From Spinellus fusiger (lineage: Eukaryota; Mucoromycota; Mucoromycetes; Mucorales; Phycomycetaceae): a DNA stretch of 64,000 bases. The stretch covers positions 1 through 64,000 of the forward strand of contig JALLLS010000101.1 in NCBI GenBank assembly GCA_025094145.1, read 5' to 3'. Under the pieces are notes generated by a model. That model searched no databases. It was given only the letters and a program-made list of their open reading frames with translations, and was not told the origin of the DNA. Of this stretch, positions 59,638 to 64,000 are shown one piece after another. The position numbers and the translations under genes were made by a program. Within the stretch, counting starts at the first letter, position 1, and every line of letters starts with the position of its first letter.

Positions 59638-61450
59638 ATGATACGTCTTGATAGCTCATTCAAGCAAAAGTTGGAAATGTATTGTTCATCACTGCATGTC
59701 TGTTTATAATGTTCTTTTATTATTTATTGCTATAGAATTATTCGTGAAGGAGATCTAAAGTAAGTTCAGTGTGTTCATGTCCTAGGCACTGACACCTCGA
59801 TACAAGTGTATTGACAGCCAAAAGTATTCGGTGTCTACTGGAGACGCAGCTCGTAAGTCTGTACTTTGTTATAGCCAATATCAGGCACTGACTTTTTTTT
59901 TTAATATTATAATTATAATTATGATAAAAAATTTCTGTGTAATGCACTGCTCATCCTTCACCTCTGCCTTACAAAAAGCATCTTCCTGCCAAAGCACTTG
60001 ACAAGGATCCACTAAAGACTGTGGTGAATAAGGCGATTGAGGAAATATTTCTTCAGTATGAGGCGGAACACAGTCATGACAGCGAAAAGGAGGATCCAAT
60101 TTCCATCAGAAAATCCAGAGAAAAAACTAAGCAAAAAACCACGAGTGATGGAAATAGACGAACGTTGATGTCTTCTACAGTTGAAGCAGAAAAGAGCAGT
60201 GATCAAGGCAATTCGAGGACGAAGAGAGAAATACATTCCTCAGAAGATAAAGACTTGGAGGATGACATTTCTCCGTCAAAAAGAAAAAATCTTGGAAAAA
60301 GAAGATTGGAAGAAGAGAGTGAAGAAGAAGACATTGCCCCAGTAAGAAAAAGAGAATCTAAAAAGAAAACACCACAGCACATAGAGGAGAGTGAAGAGGA
60401 AGACATTGCCCCAGTAAGAAAAAGAGAATCTAAAAAGAAAACACCACAACACATAGAGGAGAGTGAAGAAGAGCCTTCCGTGCCAAAAAGAAAGAGAGTC
60501 GAGAAAAAGACTTTAAGAAAAGAAAGCACATCAAAACCTACAGAAAGTAAGTAAAATATCTTTTGCAAGAATGCGAGAATGAGAATAGTTTAGTAGACTC
60601 TACTTGAACACTAACTTTTTTTTTATAAAGAAAAGCATAGAACATCAGAGATAGTACATGATAGCGATGAAGAATCCAATACAAGTGACAGCGGATCACC
60701 ACCAACAAAACTCAAACACAAAAGCACACCAAAGATAGTACAGGAGGAGGAGGAGGATGAAGCAAACGAACTCAAATCACCTGCACCCAAAAAGACAGAA
60801 GCAAAGAGAACATCGGCTAAAGAGAATGCCAGTAGAGTAGGCGTCGATGACTCTTGTAAAACCATTTCTTTATTTCTAAATACCCTTGATAGGCATCTCC
60901 CAATGAAGAAAAGATCAAGCGCCTTAAGCACTATATCAACAAATGTGGAGTTAGAAAACAGTGGTAGGTCCTTTTTCCTGTCCAAGTAAGCCTGCAAGTT
61001 ATTTATTACAGATACTCTCTTTCAGGGGGAAGGAGTTGGCAGACTGTAAAACTGCAAAGTCACAAACAAACAAACTAGAAGCCATCCTTAAGGAGCTTGG
61101 AGTTACAGGTAAACAATAGAAAGAAAGAAAAACTCAGCAGTGTGATAAGTGATTTACACTAACTCCAAGGCCGTCCAACCCTTGAGAAGTGTGAAAAGGT
61201 GAAAATGGAAAGAGAGTTCCGGGATGAGCTCGCTAGTTTAGACTCTCAGAATATCCTAGACCATGGCCAACGAGTCCATACACGCGCCAAACAGGTTAGA
61301 AGGTCCAGAGCCATCCTCAAAGAAGACAGTGAGGAAGACAATGGAGAAGACAGTGAGGAAGACAACGGAAAAGACAGTGAGGAAGACAAACCAGCAAATG
61401 CAGGCATTGATTTTTCTTTTCTTGGTGAACAGAGTTCTGATAGCGAATGA
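59638..61450 (+). CDS. HIRIP3-like histone chaperone
   Basis: Eight exons (59638-59678, 59736-59759, 59807-59852, 59979-60546, 60631-60836, 60893-60963, 61026-61108, 61170-61450) join in phase to 439 residues. The N-terminus resembles a DEK C-terminal-type helical domain (FKQKLEIIIREGDLNVLTAK; IRCLLETQL). The middle is a long Lys/Glu/Ser-rich region with a 24-residue tandem duplication. The C-terminal block is characteristic of HIRIP3/CHZ proteins: IKRLKHYINKCGVRKQW, KELADCKT, ILKELGVTGRPTLEKCEKVK. It ends with acidic DSEEDN repeats. HIRIP3-type proteins bind H2A-H2B and interact with the H3.3 chaperone HIRA. The three short 5' exons (41, 24 and 46 nt) are chosen by phase and family fit and are less certain than the rest. 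Confidence 0.85.
60315..60458. repeat. Two 72-bp tandem coding repeats
   Basis: Two adjacent copies (60315-60386, 60387-60458), nearly identical at the DNA level, each encoding a 24-residue unit starting ESEEEDIAPVRKRES; a partial third start follows. This indicates a recent in-frame duplication. Confidence 0.9.
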
Positions 61451-61497
61451 ATAGTAAACAGGCATATTTTTATTTGATTCAACAATGTACTTATCAA

Positions 61498-63761
61498 CTA
61501 CCATCTGAAGAAAGGACTAATAAAAGAATATAACAGGCTAAAAAACATTTTAAGTAGCTTGAAAGAAGTATTATACCATGTTTTCCTATCTTCAACGATC
61601 TTTGGAGGAGCTCTATTTGAGATTCGGAATGGGTGAGCCTCTGTGTTAAACACCCATTGACGAAACGAGACACTTTCAGAGGCCTTTGTATCGTAAAACA
61701 AATAAAGATATTTGAATGTCTCAGCAAAGAAAAAGCTAGAGAAAAAGAGATGGTGAGGGTTAGAAGGAGTACATTTTGTTTGTCCCTTACCTTTCTTGAC
61801 GATCATCCCACACTGCATACATTGTGTCAACATCACGAATACCAGAAAATCCAGAGCTAGTACGGCAGAACATATGAAGAGAATTGAAAATATCCCAGGC
61901 CATTCTTTCATATTTATCATCTCCAGTTATCTTGTAGAAATAATAGAGAGACTCGAGTGTTTCTATCCAATGAAACGATCAAACGATGAATAATAAAGTG
62001 ATGAAGTGTGGATGAGTGCTATAGTTTACCTGGTCTAAGGATATAACTTGAAGTAGTAGGAAAAGCACCATAAGTGTCTGCAAGCTCCTTGCATCTATCT
62101 GTCAATCGACCCACGACTGTATGCCCGTCATAAGCGTCTTTCCACCCAAATGTCTCTGGTGCTAAACCTGTTTTTGTTGAATTCCATACAGTATAGCAGC
62201 CTTCCATAAGCTTTGTAGCCAATATCTCAATATCATTTAACTCTGAGATGGCCCGTGAGGCCAGAAGAAGAGCTCCAGGAGCAAAACATGCCTGTGTTTT
62301 TTTTGTATTCAAAAGTAAATATACTTGCATGGCGTCTGATAGTGATACTTACAAGCTCATCCATAACAGGAACCTGGATACCATTGATGACAGTAGCAAG
62401 AAAAAATTTATCTTTATGGTTTTGTGGACTAGTTACTAGATACTTTTCAAGGCTCCGTACTGCAGTGATAGCCATCTCCTTCATTTCCATATCTTGCTGA
62501 TTGGACATAATGTATTGTTTAATCAGATACTAAAGATGGTATTGATGGATATAAGTTATGTAGTGGTAGTTTGTAGGTTACCTCATAGAAACTATCTGAC
62601 ATGCCACCCCAAGATACATAATCTTTATATTTATATTTATATTTATAAAGATTAGTATGCTATGTTTATATTTCATTAGGAAACACTTACCACCCACTGG
62701 TTTTCCATTATCCGGATTTATTAAATGAGGGAAAAGACCAGGCATCGAAGAATGAAGTGATTGGAATGTCTTGTAGACTCGTTGTCCCTACCATCAGTCT
62801 ATTAAGAGACATCTACAGGATTAACTATGTATCCTTACCGTATAGTGATAAGTCCAATTGCCTGTGATCTGAGAGAGACGTGTAAATTCAAGCTGAACAG
62901 AGCCAAGTTCAGCAAGACAAGAAGCACCTTCTGGAAACCCTGATTTTACTGGTATTCCTCTATTTTCATGTATATTTTTCATTTTTAAATATCGGTATTA
63001 TCCTACTGAGGAAAGTACATACGTTCTAAAGTTGACATATTGATAAGGAATGCCAGTGGGTGTATCAAAAGCAGGCAATAATAGATGGACAAGCTCCACT
63101 GCCTTTGTGATAAATAGATCGTCGTTTGATAGATCATAGGCAGACAAAAGGCCACCCACATAGCGGATGACAGTCTCAAACACTTGTACTTCTTCATGCT
63201 CAGGTTTTAGTTGTTTCCATTCAATATATTTGACATAGTTTCTAGCCTCTTCAAATTGACTATCCAACTCCATCAGAAACAGAGTGTCCAAGGCATCCAC
63301 AATAGTAGCTATGAATTAACATAGCTGTCAATGTACTGAAATATATAATAATGGATAGACTCCACCTACCGCCCCATCCATTTCTGTGTTTATTATTTTC
63401 AACAGAAGAATATCTGATAAGTCAACGAAGAAAGAAGACAGATGCTGCCTTGTTGTCATTTTTACCTGGTATTGATTGGACGGTTGCTCACTGGTCTATT
63501 CTCATCATATCCCCAGCTAAAAGTTCTATAGCCCTCCCAAGAGAATACAAAAGCACCCTTAATGAAGTCTTGTTTTTCCTGCTGTGTCAGTTGATCAGCA
63601 CCCGGCAGTGGGTACTGTGTCAGGACGTGGTATTCTTTATTGGTAATTGTACTATTATTAACAATATGTTTTTGAAAAACATCGTAGCTCAGTGAATGAA
63701 CAAATGTAAAAAAGAAAATCAAAAGTCCTATCTTTCTTTGGATCCACTCCAATAAATGCAT
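61498..63761 (-). CDS. Glycoside hydrolase family 47 alpha-1,2-mannosidase
   Basis: Ten exons (63761-63466, 63383-63370, 63308-63023, 62959-62839, 62787-62691, 62622-62582, 62529-62353, 62291-62030, 61962-61791, 61735-61498) join in phase to 567 residues. A hydrophobic N-terminal segment (LLIFFFTFVHSLS) is a signal anchor or peptide. GH47 blocks are present: FVFSWEGYRTFSWGYDE, GWGATIVDALDTLFLM, EGASCLAELGSVQLEF, GLAPE, YILRPETLESLYYF and the calcium-binding FNTEAHPF. The enzyme trims terminal alpha-1,2-mannose from N-glycans in the ER or Golgi; whether it is the Man9-to-Man8 ER enzyme or a Golgi form cannot be told. Exon 2 is only 14 nt and supplies the NGWG part of the conserved motif. An upstream in-frame ATG (63824) would precede the hydrophobic segment. 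The 3' end is about 47 bp from the convergent HIRIP3-like gene. Confidence 0.95.
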
Positions 63762-64000
63762 GTTCCAAAGACAAAGAAAAAAGAGAAAAATAAAATAAAA
63801 ATAAACAATGGAATAAGTAAACAAAAAAATGGACTTTCCATAACTCTATCTTTTATAGTAACTACAAGATGACGATTGTAGCTAATCCCGTACTACACAT
63901 GCTTACACACCCAAAGATTTTTCTGGCTTTTAACCAATGACACAACTATCCCTTTATGCCCGAAAATATTTTGCCCTTTTATGAAAATGTGTTTAAGATC
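63762..64000. other. Upstream region of the GH47 gene, window edge
   Basis: AT-rich promoter sequence of the minus-strand GH47 gene; nothing else seen. Confidence 0.5.

Overview
The window is nuclear DNA of an intron-rich, compact-genome filamentous fungus, most likely an early-diverging one (Mucoromycota-like). This rests on short GT-AG introns (about 40-160 nt), AT-rich spacers, fungal-specific genes (a Mig1/CreA-type zinc finger, an Rsc4-like polybromo protein, a PMT2-type mannosyltransferase, an FKBP of the Fpr3/4 type) and Tc1/mariner and LINE relics. Genus cannot be told from the sequence. I rebuilt gene models by eye, following splice sites and reading phase; no transcript data were used.

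Left third (1-20 kb) is gene-poor: a possible terminal exon at the left edge; a long repeat-bearing spacer; a single-exon C2H2 zinc-finger regulator (2773-3933); two abutting decayed Tc1-like transposons (5221-6403 and 6409-7429); an unrecognised glutamine-rich protein (7850-9154); an Rxt2-like subunit of the Rpd3L histone deacetylase complex (9388-10840, minus); a gene-poor AT-rich island (about 11-16 kb) with a broken IS630/Tc1-type transposase; a small orphan ORF (16375-16743); and adenosylhomocysteinase (18183-19716).

Middle (20-40 kb): four minus-strand genes in a row - an Rsc4-like protein with bromodomain, ankyrin repeats, AT-hook and second bromodomain (20152-23647), a secreted subtilisin with PA domain (24060-27252), dynactin p25/DCTN5 (27629-28516) and an F-box/TPR/EF-hand protein (28680-29822). 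Then, on the plus strand, CAP/Srv2 (30263-32217), the GARP subunit VPS53 in 18 exons (32500-36253) and mitochondrial bL34 (38534-38975), separated by another Tc1 relic and a LINE 3' end. A DusA-like tRNA dihydrouridine synthase (39074-40453, minus) closes this block.

Right third (41-64 kb) is dense: PMT2-type O-mannosyltransferase, a large nucleolar-type FKBP with an acidic repeat expansion, ribosomal proteins uS2 (RPSA) and eL27, SLX4 (with a likely homopolymer frameshift in its zinc finger), DIS3L2 exoribonuclease, CENP-O/Mcm21, a HIRIP3-like histone chaperone and a GH47 alpha-mannosidase. Neighbours there are often separated by only 50-200 bp.

Most genes are housekeeping and not functionally clustered, although chromatin and chromosome proteins (Rxt2, Rsc4-like, FKBP, SLX4, CENP-O, HIRIP3) are frequent. 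No CRISPR, prophage or biosynthetic cluster was seen. The most notable observations are the Rsc4-like domain order, a possible 24-nt intron, 14- and 15-nt micro-exons, the F-box/TPR/EF-hand protein and complementary deletions in two copies of one Tc1 family.
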